Part shown: positions 10,015 to 19,700 of the stretch, piece after piece
Layout of the letters: the number at the start of each line of letters is the position of its first letter
Position numbering within the stretch: the first letter of the stretch is position 1
Source: Prorocentrum cordatum
Lineage: Eukaryota > Sar > Dinophyceae > Prorocentrales > Prorocentraceae
NCBI GenBank assembly: GCA_963575745.1
Contig: CAUYUJ010014616.1
Coordinates: forward strand, 166,097-230,096
DNA: 64,000 nucleotides
Direction: 5' to 3'
Program-made: the position numbers and the translations under genes
The notes under the pieces: generated by a model
Database searches by the model: none
What the model was told of the DNA's origin: nothing
The model's input: the letters and a program-made list of their open reading frames with translations, nothing else

Positions 10015-10250
10015 TGGGCCCTGGAAACGACAGGGCCGTTTTTTTACCGGTCCCGTTTTGCCGCCTTTTTGCCGGTTCCGACGCCGTTTTTTTACCGTTC
10101 TGTCGCCGTTTTTTGACCGGTTCCGGCTCCGGTTCCAATCCTGGAACCGTTGTTTTGCCGTTTCCGGTCGCCGTTTTTTTGCCGTTTCCATTTTCAATGG
10201 ACATTTTTTTGGAAACGGTGCAAAAACGGCCCTGCCGTTTCCGGGGCCCA
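10015..10250. mobile_element. Inverted-repeat element with CCGTTTTTT-type interior
   Basis: The left end (GGGCCCTGGAAACGACAGGG, then CCGTTTTT) is mirrored at the right end (AAAAACGGCCCTG, then CCGTTTCCGGGGCCC). The arms are about 28 bp with two or three mismatches. The interior consists of degenerate GCCGTTTTTTTACCGGTTCC blocks on one strand. It has no coding potential. It resembles a small non-autonomous transposon, though I could not identify target-site duplications. Confidence 0.6.
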
Positions 10251-10477
10251 CAGGGGTCGGGCGTAAAACCGCTCCCATGTTGGGGGCTGGCCAGGAGCAG
10301 TGGATTCGAGCAATCAGGGGATCGAAAACAGAATGGACCGAGGCCCAACTTGGCTTTCTCGCCGAGTGTGCGAAAAAAGTGCGTAGAACCCTCGTGCAGT
10401 GTTCGTAGCTTCGATGAGAAATCCAATTCTAGGGTAAATGAGATGTTGTAGAGTAGATCCTTTACTCGATGCATGCG

Positions 10478-10660
10478 TACTCCAGATTTCGTAATAAAAG
10501 GGAGGGGGTCTGGATCCTCCAAGACAAGCCATTTCAGACCTCCCCCGTGGGAGAACCCTCCAACACATCCTCCCCAGACCCCCCAGGCCCTCCAAGATAG
10601 CCTGGAAGAGACCCCCCCCCGAAATGAGACCCCCCTCCCTTTATTACGAAATCTGCAGTA
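10478..10660. mobile_element. TA-flanked MITE, copy 1
   Basis: 183-bp element with roughly 30-bp terminal inverted repeats. The left end is TACTCCAGATTTCGTAATAA and the right end reads the same on the other strand with one change (CTGCAG). TA lies at both termini, as expected of Tc1/mariner-type insertions. The interior holds AGACAAGCCATTTCAGAC and CAAGATAGCCTGGAAGAG. It is nearly identical to the copy at 29,881-30,064. Confidence 0.85.
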
Positions 10661-10839
10661 TAGATCTCGTCGCCCCACACAAGCGCCCTGCGCCTTCGCT
10701 TCCTCCACGACCCAGGGCGGGGCCGCCGCTGGCGCGCTCGCGCGCTCTCTCGAGGAGGCCGCGGGCGGGGAGGCGCGGAGGGTGGGGATGCTTGGAGGGG
10801 GGCGCGCGCGCGTGTGGCGGGCCTCTTCTTCCTCCTTCA

Positions 10840-11100
10840 CCCCCCCCCCTGCCTCCTCTCCCTGCTCCTGCTCCCTGCTCCTGCTCCTCCTGCTTCCTCT
10901 CCTCCTCCTCCTCCTCCTCCTCCTCCTCCCGATCCTCCTGCCTTCTCTTCTTGCTCCTCCTCCCCCCTCCCTCCTCCTCATCCCTTCTCGTCGTCCTCCT
11001 CCTCCTCCTCCTCGTCCTCCTCCTCCTCCTCCTCCCCACTCCCTCCTCCTCCTCCTCCTCCTCCTCCTCCTCCTCCTCCTCTCCTCCTCCTCCTCCTCCG
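10840..11100. repeat. CCT/CTC array
   Basis: About 260 bp of CCT-type units with TGC, CGT and CCC interruptions. Confidence 0.9.
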
Positions 11101-11217
11101 TCTGTACTTTCTGGCGGCCGGGCGCGCCACGGCGGGAGGAACGCAGGAGGGCCGCGCCGGGCAAGGCGGGGGCGGCGCGGGCCGGAATCCTGCGCGCGGG
11201 GGAGGGGGAGGGAGTAA

Positions 11218-11408
11218 CTCTATATGCCGGGGCCCTGAAGAAGGAACCCTTTTCGTTGGGGAGGGGCTCCGCGTTCCTTACGTGTTTCGCAGCTTGCCTC
11301 AGGTGTTCCTTATGTTTTCGATCGGAAATCGAAGTTTAACGTATGGAAGAAGGGAGCCTCGTTCCTTATTTTGGGTTCCTTAGGTCAAGGCCCCGACTGT
11401 ATATGCCC
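11218..11408. mobile_element. Foldback element with GTTCCTTA words
   Basis: The left end (ATATGCCGGGGCCCTGAAG, then AAGGAACCC) is inverted at the right end (GGGTTCCTTAGGTCAAGGCC, then CCGACTGTATAT). The arms are about 30 bp with several mismatches and the interior about 130 bp. GTTCCTTA occurs three times on the plus strand. No protein is encoded. Confidence 0.6.
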
Positions 11409-11450
11409 GAGGTCTCTCTGTCCGATCTCTGGAGGGAGTGGGGATCTCGA

Positions 11451-11574
11451 CATCGCTCGGACGTCCAATCCCCGTGCAGTTTTCGGCTCCGCGCGCGAAA
11501 TTTATCACAAGATGATCCAGGATACTAATCGATGGTGCTCGCCGAGAAGGAATGCACACGACCGACCGATGCCA
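11451..11574. mobile_element. Family D inverted-repeat element, copy 1
   Basis: Starts CATCGCTCGGACGTCC and ends with a degraded inverse (CGACCGACCGATG). The conserved interior block is ATGATCCAGGAT, then TCGATGGTGCTCGCCGAG. Better copies are at 18.2, 49.5 and 53.2 kb. Confidence 0.75.
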
Positions 11575-11859
11575 AGGAATGGGCATGGGGGCGATGACGA
11601 AGTCATACGCAGCACTCTGCAGTTGCGGATAAGAATGAAGGGGCGGCGGGGTCGTCGGCAGCCTGCGAGGCTTTGAAGAAGCCCGCCGCAGGCGCCGATT
11701 TCTGACACACATTGCACAACGAGCCGGCCGCAAGCGCCGAATTTTCTCAGAGCAATGTGGGTGGGTCGCGGGAGGGGCGCGGGGCGTGTCGCGGGGTGGG
11801 TCGCGGGCAAAGACGACGACAACAGCAGCAACCATAATCATTAAGACTGTTGGGTCTTA

Positions 11860-13210
11860 TCTGCTCGCGTCCCATTCAACACGTACATCCCAACTCTCGA
11901 TACCCGCCCTCGTCGTCTTCGATCGTAGCCCCCTTTTGGGGGTATGCCTGCCCTACCTGCCACGTGTAGTTGGCGCAGCCCCTAAAACAGTGGAAGCGAG
12001 GAGGGAAGCGACAAGGGGGGATAGAGCAGGATGGAGCACGAGAGAGATCTGCAGGAGGGGGTCATGAGCAGGGTGCAAGCGGCAAAACCAGACGTGTCGG
12101 TCGGGGCAGGCGGACACTCACGGGCAGGTCGGGCGGGCGGGCCCAGACGGGCGGGTCGAGCGGGCGGGTCGCTGAGGCGTCAGCCAACATTCATCGCGGA
12201 GAAGTTTCAAGCGATAGCGCGATCCCGAAGTAAAGTGTAAGGGAATCCAGAGCGACAGCGTGACTCCTGAGTGTTGGGGGCACAGCGCCGCAATACATTG
12301 CGAGGAAGTGCCACGCGAGAGCGCGCTTCCTGCATAATTTGTGAGGAGGTGCCACGCGAGAGCGCAAGTGTGAATACGCTGTGAGGAAGTATCAGGCGGG
12401 AGGCGTTGTTGTAGTTCAAGACCCAACAACGCATTCTGATGAGCAGAACTTTTTCTTGTGAAAAACAAGGTGTGAGCCCTGGGAAGAGTACTGTAATCAA
12501 ACCGCAGAAATTGGCACCTGAAGGGGGGATCAACAACACTTAAGTTACTCTTTAGAGATGAGAGCCCAACACAACAGCAACACACATTTCCAGACTATTC
12601 GGTTCGCTTTCATATGCTCGCGCGTCAGTCACCACGTATCTCCCACACCCTCGATACCCGCCCTCTTCGTCTTCGATCGTACCCGCTTCGTGTACTTGGC
12701 ACAGCCTCTGATACAGGGAATGGGAGGGAGAAGACAAGGGGGAGGGAGAAAGATGGCGTACGAGGGAGATATGCAAGATGCGGTTACGCGCAAGAGTACA
12801 AGCGGCATAACCAAACGGGCCGGGCGGGCGGACACTCATGGACAAGTCGGGCGGGCGGGCCCAGACGGGCGGGTCGAACGGGCGGGTCGCTGAAGCGTCA
12901 ATCCAACATTCATCGCGGAGACGTTTCCCGCGATAGCGCGATCCCCAATTACATTGCATGGACATCCAACGCGAGAGTGTGATTCCTGAGGAGCAAGACT
13001 TCCCTTGTGCGAAAGAAGGTGCGAGAGGAGCACTCCAGTTGAACAGCACAACCTGCACCGAGGGGGAATCAGCAGTACTTATTCTTTCGAAATGAGAACT
13101 GGGCACTCATTGAAACACTGTTCACTTTCATCTTCATATGCTTGTGTATCACTCACCATCTATATCCCGAACCAGCGGTACCCGCCCACCTCAGCCTCGC
13201 GACCAAGGAG
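11860..13210. repeat. Three diverged tandem units (about 0.75, 0.52 and a partial)
   Basis: The phase mark CACGTAcaTCCC, followed by TCGATACCCGCCCTC, occurs near 11,881, 12,633 and 13,154. Each unit then has CTTCGATCGTA, a GGGAGGGAGAA block, GGGCGGGCGGACACTCA and CCAACATTCATCGCGGAGA. Unit 1 contains extra 45-bp repeats built on GTGCCACGCGAGAGCGC (12,300-12,370). No gene is recognised. Confidence 0.8.
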
Positions 13211-13744
13211 AATGAATGACCGCTTGGCCCCTCGCTCTGATAACTACCGCCGATCTGTCGTTGAACTCCACGGGGATGTCACCGACATGAACGAGCACCA
13301 TGACCAGGCACCTCCGCGCCTTTCAGAAAGCAGTGCGCCCATGAACGATTTCAGCATGAACATATCACAAGGAGGGATCGAGCGTCTGATTATTCGCTTG
13401 ATCGTAACGAGAGAGGGAGGGATGGAGCTGGGGAGGGGTCATGGTTGGGAGGGGGAGCAGCGGGGGTGGTGAGGAGGGGTGGGCGTGCAGCGGAAGGAGG
13501 GGGGGACGATGGAAAAGGGAAGGGGAGCGAGGAGGGGAATTATTCTCACGAGGGAGAAGAAACAGAGCATGTCTCACCCTCGTGCCACGCCGTCTTGTTC
13601 CCATCCAACCACCCCGCATTTCATCCCCTCCCTCCCGAAACGCTGGTATGCAGCAAAAGGGTACTGAGGGAAACGGCCCCTGGACCTCAAAGCCTTCCCC
13701 CAGGACGGGCTCCTCATTCCGACTCGCTTTTTGACGGTCAACCG
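13211..13744. other. No recognisable gene
   Basis: A plus-strand frame (about 13,212-13,420) reads MNDRLAPRSDNYRRSVVELH and stays protein-like to IERLIIRLIVTREGG, but it is short, unrecognised and grades into GGA/GGGA sequence at 13,430-13,560. The remainder is unassigned. Confidence 0.4.
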
Positions 13745-14345
13745 GGAAGAGCCCTCATGTCGGAGCAGGGCAAGTTGAGACAACGGCAACTCGAAATCGG
13801 TCCAAACTCACCAATTGTCCGAGCTCCGTCCACCTGTGGGGGCCCTCCGAAGGTCAACTACCGTTGTCTCAGCTCACCCCGCCTGTTTTCCCAGCTGCCT
13901 TCAGCCGCGGCGACGAGTGACACCCCGAACGTCGAGTGCCGTCGTGTCAACTCTCCACGCCCAGTCTCCCCAGCTCAGTCACGCCGCAGCGACGAAGGCC
14001 GACTGCTGTTACCCCAACTCGCCCCGGCAATTCTTCCTTGCTGCGTCCAGGCGCGGCGACGAGCCCCCCCCCCCCAAGGCCAACTGCCCTTATCTCAGCT
14101 CGCCACTCCCATTTTGGGAACTGCGTCCAGGCGCGGCGACGAGCCCCCCCCCCCCAAGGCCAACTGCCCTTATCTCAGCTCGCCACTCCATTTTGGGAAC
14201 TGCGTTCCAGGCGCGCGACGAGCGAGCCACCCCCCCCCCCCCCCAAGGCCAACTGCCGTGATCTCAGCTCGCCACTCCCATTGTGGGAACTGCGTCCAGC
14301 CGCGGCGACGAGGCCCCCCCCCCGAAGGCCAACTGCCGTTGTAGC
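13745..14345. repeat. Imperfect 80-90-bp tandem repeat
   Basis: CTGCGTCCAGGCGCGGCGAC recurs at about 14,041, 14,121, 14,200 and 14,290. Each time a long C run (9-14 C) and CAAGGCCAACTGCC, then ATCTCAGCTCGCCACTCC, follow. More diverged units lie upstream to about 13,810, and an inverted fragment (GTTGAGACAACGGCAACTCG) lies near 13,775. Confidence 0.85.
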
Positions 14346-14363
14346 AAGGCGCCACCCTCTGAG

Positions 14364-14545
14364 AGAGGCCTTCCAGATGGGGTCCGGGTAGATGGGGTCG
14401 GCGGATCGCGCCGGATCGCCGACGCATCGCCGATGCATCGGCGACATCCGCGTGGAGATCGTCGGGCTACAGTTCGAACCACGTCGCCGATGCCTCGGCG
14501 ATGCTGCGTGATCCTCCGACCCCATCTGCTCCAACCCCACCTGGG
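14364..14545. mobile_element. Family E inverted-repeat element, copy 2
   Basis: The left arm starts AGGCCTTCCAGATGGGGTCC and includes GATGGGGTCGGCGGATCGCG. The right arm inverts it (GCGTGATCCTCCGACCCCAT, then CTGCTCCAACCCCACC). Internal palindromic words are GCATCGCCGATGCATCGGCG. Confidence 0.75.
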
Positions 14546-14594
14546 GAACACAAATCTGAACTTCACACGGGGTCCGCTTGCTTCACGCGCGGAG

Positions 14595-14644
14595 CCGTGA
14601 TGATGGTGATGATTATGATGATGGCGATGCTGATGATGGTGAAG

Positions 14645-14675
<31 letters not shown>

Positions 14676-14698
14676 GGATGATGATGATGATGATGACT

Positions 14699-14732
<34 letters not shown>

Positions 14733-14832
14733 GGAGGAGGAGGAGGAGGAGGGGGAGGTGGAGAGGAGAGGGAGGAGGAGGATGAGGAGGAAGAAGAGGA
14801 GGAGGTATGGGAAAGGGAGGAAGACAATGAGG
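14595..14832. repeat. GAT array followed by GGA array
   Basis: GAT units (about 14,597-14,730) pass into GGA units (14,730-14,832). Confidence 0.95.
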
Positions 14833-14941
14833 ACCGGAATAAACCCAATAAGGGACAAACCCCCCTCTCCAAACTCCCTCTTCATAGGCCACTACATGGA
14901 TTCATTCCCACTGAAGGAAATGCCCCGTTGGGGGACAACCG

Positions 14942-15120
14942 CTTGAAGATCCTGAAGCGTGGCGAAACACCAGTCTCGGGACTCCAACGCCACGAATAAA
15001 CCTGACTGTTGCGTCTTGACGACCCTGAATCGTGCCAGAACGCCCTTCCTGGGACTTCAACACCGCGATTCAACCTAACTGTTGCGCCTTGACAATTCTG
15101 AATTGTTCCACAGTGCCGTT
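14942..15120. repeat. 73-bp tandem repeat, about 2.5 copies
   Basis: CTTGAcgATCCTGAA phase marks at 14,942, 15,015 and 15,088, each followed by TCGGGACTcCAACgCC or a variant and by AACCTGACTGTTGCG. Confidence 0.85.
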
Positions 15121-15164
15121 TCTGGTACGCTAGCCATGCGGGACCGCAACACTTCTTATCATTT

Positions 15165-15400
15165 TAAAATCAAATGTGCGCGGTGCGAAGGCGAGAACCA
15201 CATTTTGGAAAGAGGCCGCCCTCAACCCGTGAAACTCTTGTATTTTTTAAGACAGGTGTGCGCGGCGCACAAGCGAGAACCACATTTTGAAAACCGTCCG
15301 CCCTCAAGCCGTGAATATCTTGCACGTTTTGAAAACGAATGTGCGCGTCGTTGAGGAGAGAACCGCATTTAGAAAACCACAAAGCCACATTTGACCTCCA
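15165..15400. repeat. 82-83-bp tandem repeat, about 2.6 copies
   Basis: GAGAACCACATTTTG phase marks near 15,193, 15,275 and 15,358, with AATGTGCGCGg before each. This array is more A/T-rich than its surroundings. Confidence 0.85.
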
Positions 15401-15489
15401 AGATCATAGATGGTGAGCCAGTCTGAAGCGAAACGCCCGCCCCGCCATTACGACCGGCCTCGGTGTGGACAAGGAGGATCGATCTACAA

Positions 15490-15722
15490 AGACAAGGAAT
15501 GAAGGAGGTGGAGGAGGAGCAGGAGGAGGCGGAGGAGGAAACGAACGGCAAGAACGAAGAGGATGAGAGCGAGGAGGAGGACACCGAGGACGAGCAGTAG
15601 CAGGAGAACGACGAGGAGAAGGAGGAGAAGAAAGAGGTGGAGGAGGAAGATGAAGGGGAGGAGGAAGAGGAAGAGGAGAAGGAGGAGGAGGATGAGGAGG
15701 AGGAGGAGGCGGAGGAGGAGTC
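15490..15722. repeat. GGA/GAG/GAC array
   Basis: Imperfect purine-rich trinucleotide tract. Confidence 0.9.
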
Positions 15723-16477
15723 GCCACCTGTGCCCAGCCCCCCCAGCGGGCGGCCACCAGCGCGGCGCCCTGCTCGGCGATGGCGGCCGCGGAGCCCGCG
15801 GTGACGTGCCGGTTCAGCTACGAGGGCTGTCCGAATGCGTCGCGGCCCAAGACGAGCCGCGCGGCAGACACGGCCTTGTGGCGGCCTGCAGTGGCCAGGT
15901 GTCAGGCCCGACGCCGACGCGCGGCCACCATCGGGGCCGCAGTCCACAAGCACCAGAACGAGAGCCAGACCCAGAGCAACACGAGTGACACGTACACCGT
16001 CATCCAGGCCCCAGCCGTGACCAGCATCGACCACATGTACGATCACACCCACAGCCACAACTACAACCACGACCAGCACCACTACGACGACCATGACTAC
16101 AATTACGAGAACGCCGAGTACCTGACCATGCCGCCGTTCACCCCTGCTGTGCAACAGCGGCCTGCTGGTGGTCGCCCTGGGGGCCCATGACAACGGCCTC
16201 CTGCTGGACAACGGCCTCTGACCGCCTCAGACGGGCCACCCTCCCTCTTGCCCTCTTGGGCGCCCCGCCCCGGAGTAGATCTGGGCATTCGCCCAAAAGA
16301 ATTCGTCAAGATGGGACTCCCCCCTCGGGATCCCCTCGGTGGCCCCCCCTCCACGCCGTTCGGGATCTGTCACCGAGGACCCCTCCCCCGTCGCCACCAC
16401 TGGACTCTGCCACCACTGGACTCTGCCACTAGGGCGGCAGTCGGAGACTCCTCACGCTATCAGGGATCGGGACGCAA
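15723..16477. other. Coding-like but unrecognised; His/Tyr/Asp repeat stretch
   Basis: A plus-strand frame from 15,780 reads TCRFSYEGCPNASRPKTSRA and then passes into a degenerate ACCAC/GACTACAAC stretch that gives a His/Asp/Tyr-rich peptide (about 16,020-16,120). The latter looks like an eroded trinucleotide array. I cannot support a gene. Confidence 0.35.
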
Positions 16478-16580
16478 GAGGAGGAGGAGGAGGAGGAGGA
16501 GGAGGAGGAGGAGGAGGAGGAGGAGGAGGAGGAGGAGGAGGAGGAGGAGGAGGAGGAGGAGGAGGAGGAGGAGGAGGAGG
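16478..16580. repeat. Nearly pure GGA array
   Basis: About 34 essentially uninterrupted GGA units, among the purest trinucleotide runs in the window. Confidence 0.95.
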
Positions 16581-16599
16581 ATTGCCCAATCGGGGGTGG

Positions 16600-17090
16600 C
16601 ACGGTGGAAGCACGACGGCGTGCGGGACTGGCTCGCGCGCTGGCTAGCGGCGCGGGGCGCCGCGGGCGTGAGGACGGACCAGTTCGTCCCCGCTTGGGAC
16701 AGGACGCGCCCGGACGGCTCCCCCGAGGCCGCGCGGCTGGACGTGGCTTTCACCGACCCAATCGCTGGGGTCACCTACGCCGACGTGGTGATCGCCGACG
16801 CGTCCTTGGGCGCGGGCACAGCCGCCGGGCGGAGCCGCGCCGCGCGCGACGGGGCCGCGGCGGCAGCGGCGCTACCCAAGCCCCGCCCTGGTCGCCTTTG
16901 CCGTGGAAGCGCTGGGGCGCGCCGGGAAGGAGGCGCAGGCGCTGCTGAGGAGCTGGGCGGCAGGCGACCCGGCGACGCTGACGGCGGCGCGGCAGAGCCT
17001 GGCCGCTGCGCTGCAGCGCGGCAACGCGGAGTCCTGTCGCACGGCCACCCTGCCCGCCTGCGCAGCGCGGCGACTGGCGGGCCCCGGCGG
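16600..17090 (+). pseudogene. Non-LTR retrotransposon C-terminal fragment
   Basis: Part of the region after the reverse transcriptase in a non-LTR element. The first frame (about 16,620-16,890) contains FVPAWDRTRPDGSPEAARLD, then VAFTDPIAGVTYADVVIADA and an Ala/Arg stretch. After one frame change near 16,880 it continues LVAFAVEALGRAGKEAQALL, then RSWAAGDPATLTAARQSLAA and LQRGNAE. The order (an R-x-D-V ... Y-A-D-V-V-I pair, an Ala-rich linker, then an FAVEALGRxGxEA helix) matches my memory of post-RT domains in dinoflagellate elements. The RLDV/YADVVI pair recalls the core strands of a PD-(D/E)XK nuclease, which is an inference. The RT is absent and the fragment abuts the GGA array, so it is a truncated relic. 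Confidence 0.55.
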
Positions 17091-17500
17091 CGACCCCGGC
17101 GGCGCGGGCGCAGCCGGCGACCGCGGGCAACGCGCCGCAGAGCTGGGCCGCAGAGCTGGGCGGCCCTCCTCCTGCAGCGCTGTGCAAGCGGCGCTGGCCG
17201 GGCCGCGCGCGCCCGCCGCGGCCGGCGAGCGGGGCCAGCGCGCCGGCTGGGCGGCAAGCGCCGCGCGGCTGCCGGGCGAGGCCGCCGTGGGCTACCGGTT
17301 CCTCGCGGAGCTGGCCATGTTCCCGTGTAGCGGATTCTATAATCCCTGGCCTGTCGACCCCTCCCCCCTGGGAGTGGCCGCTGTCTGAGGCAGCCGGCCA
17401 ACCCCGGGGATGCCGCGCCCTCTAAGAGGAGAGGCGGAGGTGTCGACCGGTTCCCGACCATTGTGCACAGGGGGGCGCGGGCGAACACGCGTCCGCCGCC
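17091..17500. other. GC-rich flank of the retroelement fragment
   Basis: Ala/Gly/Arg-rich frames on both strands, typical of GC-rich DNA. A plus-strand frame holds AVGYRFLAELAMFPCSGFYN near 17,285-17,345, but no family is recognised. Confidence 0.35.
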
Positions 17501-17702
17501 ATGAGAAGGAGGAGGAGCAGCAGGAGGAGGAGGAGGAGGAGGAGGACGAGGAGGAGAAAGAGGAGGAGGAAGAGGAGGAGGAGGAGGAGCAGCAGGAGGA
17601 GGAGGAGGAAGAGGAGGGGGAGAGCTGGGGAGGAGGATGCGGAGGAGGAGGAGGGGGTGGAGGAGGAGGAGGAGGAGGAGGAGGAGGACGATGATGATGA
17701 TC

Positions 17703-17792
<90 letters not shown>

Positions 17793-18016
17793 GATGAGGA
17801 TGGGATGAGGATGAGGAGGAGGAGGAGGAGCAGGGGAGGATGATGACGAGGAGGGGAGGAGGAGGAGGAGGGGAGGAGGAGGAGGAGGAGGAGAAGGGGA
17901 GGGAGGGGGGAGGGAGGAGGGAGGGAGGGAAGGAGGGGGGAGGAGAAGGAGGAGGAGGGACGAGGGGAGGAGGAGGAGGGAGGAGGAGGAGGAGGAGGAG
18001 GAGGAGGAGGAGGAGG
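17501..18016. repeat. Compound GGA-GAT-GGA array
   Basis: GGA/GAG units (17,501-17,690), nearly pure GAT (17,690-17,795), then GGA/GGGA units to 18,016. This 0.5-kb low-complexity block keeps several frames open. Confidence 0.95.
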
Positions 18017-18200
18017 CGCTCAGGCTGCGGGTGGCAGCAGCACGGCCGCCATCTCCAGGATGGCCTGCCGCGGCGCCGCGCGCCCCCGCCCCGCCCGCTC
18101 GGCCCAGGCCTCGGTCGGCGCCGCCTCGGCCCAGCGACGAGGGGCGGGCCCCTGAGCTCTACCCTCCAAGGCCACGCCAACAGCGATGTTGGTTACCTGC

Positions 18201-18327
18201 CATCGCTCGGACGTCCATTCCCCGTGCATGTTTCGATCTCGTGTGCTTATTGCTTCGTTTCGGAAGATGGTCCAAGATGCTCCTCGATGGCCCTCGCCGA
18301 GGAACAATGCGCACGTCCGAGCGATGC
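18201..18327. mobile_element. Family D inverted-repeat element, copy 2
   Basis: Begins CATCGCTCGGACGTCCATTC and ends with its inverse, GCGCACGTCCGAGCGATG. Interior: ATGGTCCAAGATGCTCCTCG, then ATGGCCCTCGCCGAGGA. The arms extend imperfectly outward (GGTTACC to the left, GGTTAACGG to the right). Confidence 0.85.
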
Positions 18328-18537
18328 CAAGGTTAACGGCGACGTTGGGAACATGGTTCTTGTGACGCCGAACTCGCGCAGAACATATTGCAGGAAACCA
18401 CAAACAACGCTTTCCTGGGTTGCCCACGAACCACCCCCTACCTGGAATACCGAAAACTACATCGCCGTTACCTACGTCGCCGTTAGCGTGTCTACGCGGG
18501 TCCTGATGACTTTCCCCGATTTGGGCGTCGCAAGCCG

Positions 18538-18704
18538 GGCGACGAAATCTGTACAGATCCGCTGCTCCCTGGCCAGTCCCATCCGGAAGCCAGCAGCGGG
18601 GTATACGCCCTCCTGGCCAAGCCAGGAGGGCGTGGGGCATACACCGCTGCTGGGTTCAGGATGTGCCTGGCCAGGGAACAGGGATCTGTATAGATTTCGT
18701 CGCC
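18538..18704. mobile_element. 167-bp foldback element
   Basis: An almost full-length inverted repeat. The left arm begins GGCGACGAAATCTGTACAGA, and the right arm ends ATCTGTATAGATTTCGTCGC plus one C. The middle closes on CCTCCTGGC-caa-GCCAGGAGG (18,609-18,629). Internal pairs include TCCCTGGCCAG and CCAGCAGCGG. Mismatches are scattered, so this is an old hairpin or MITE. No coding frame. Confidence 0.8.
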
Positions 18705-19060
18705 GTACATGGGCCGTCAATGAGCCCCAAGGGAGTCAGAAAACGACTCAGGACGCAGTTTTGGAGTCAGGGGACGGCCCTGCGACTCAGGACCCGTGCC
18801 CTTCAAGAACCGCCTCCTTCACGCCATCCTCTCTGGCCAGAGCCCGCTCAAGCTATGAGTTTTCATGGGGCTCGTTGGGCACAGGCTGGGATGCCCAGCG
18901 CGCCCCCTCCCAGGCATCGTTCACCCTCGACAGTCTGGAGAAGAGGAGTGGAGCAGCTCCACGTAGCGTGCCTCATGACTCCCTTCCTCCACCCCGTGAG
19001 ATGGTGAGGGCTTTCAAGGAACACTCGCTCAGAGGGTAGTCCGTTGGTCCGCCATCGTCG
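18705..19060. other. No recognisable gene
   Basis: Contains repeated GACTCAGGAC words at 18,735-18,800, similar to family G sequence. Otherwise unassigned. Confidence 0.45.
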
Positions 19061-19700
19061 ACGTCGCTGCTCTCTGCCCTCCTCTCTTCTTTGCGTTGTT
19101 CTTTCCGTGCTTTTGGTAGGCAGCATTGGTTTAACTCGGATGTCATCAGGTTGTGCGTGTGGCGGCGGAATCCTTGTAATCGATGTCCTCGTATGTCGGT
19201 GATGCCGTGTCGCTAGGTGGGCGTGTTCGTCGCCGCTGAGCGGTGCTGGTGGGGATGGTTTATGGTGGTCGGCGGTGGTGGTGGGTGACTTTGGGTGGTT
19301 GGTTTGGTTTGTGCTGCTAACTCTGCTAGTCGATCTAAAGTCGGCGCAGGTGGTCTGATCTGGGCTTGGCGTTAGTGATGGCGCAGGGCGCTGGCGGTCG
19401 GTGATGGGGTGTTTGCTTGCTTGCTGGTGGTCGGTGCTCGTGGTCCGGTCGGCTCTGTCGCCGCTACTGCTGGCTGGGTATGCGACAGTTCGCGCTGTCC
19501 GACGGTGATCAAGGCGCTGTCGAGTGAGTTCCACCATGTCTTGACCGTCTTAGCTGCAAGCCATCTCGCGTCGTTGGCATTGCATCGCGTGGTGTATGCG
19601 CCAGTGTGCGTCGTGAAAGAACCACCTGTATTCGTCGCCCCACCGCGTGTTGGCGGATGAGGAGGAAGAGGAGGAAAAGGATGGGGGGGAGGAGGATGAG
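19060..19700 (-). other. G/T-rich stretch with an open minus-strand frame
   Basis: The plus strand is unusually G/T-rich here, so the minus strand reads as A/C-rich codons. Open minus-strand frames (about 19,660-19,380 and 19,537-18,870) include RWLAAKTVKTWWNSLDSALI followed by Thr/Pro/Ser/His-rich sequence. The codon bias resembles the 20-27 kb element but on the opposite strand. No domain is recognised; it could be a relic of another retroelement. Confidence 0.3.

Noticed and set aside
12240-12420. Short repeats GTGCCACGCGAGAGCGC with variable intervals, CRISPR-like at first sight
   Set aside because: Only three or four imperfect units of uneven spacing inside a larger tandem duplication.
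14460-14500. ACAGTTCGAACCACG, reminiscent of a tRNA T-loop
   Set aside because: No acceptor stem, D-loop or anticodon arm around it; it lies inside a family E element.
16020-16120. His/Asp/Tyr-rich peptide as a metal-binding protein
   Set aside because: DNA is a degraded CAC/GAC/TAC triplet array; no flanking domain supports a gene.
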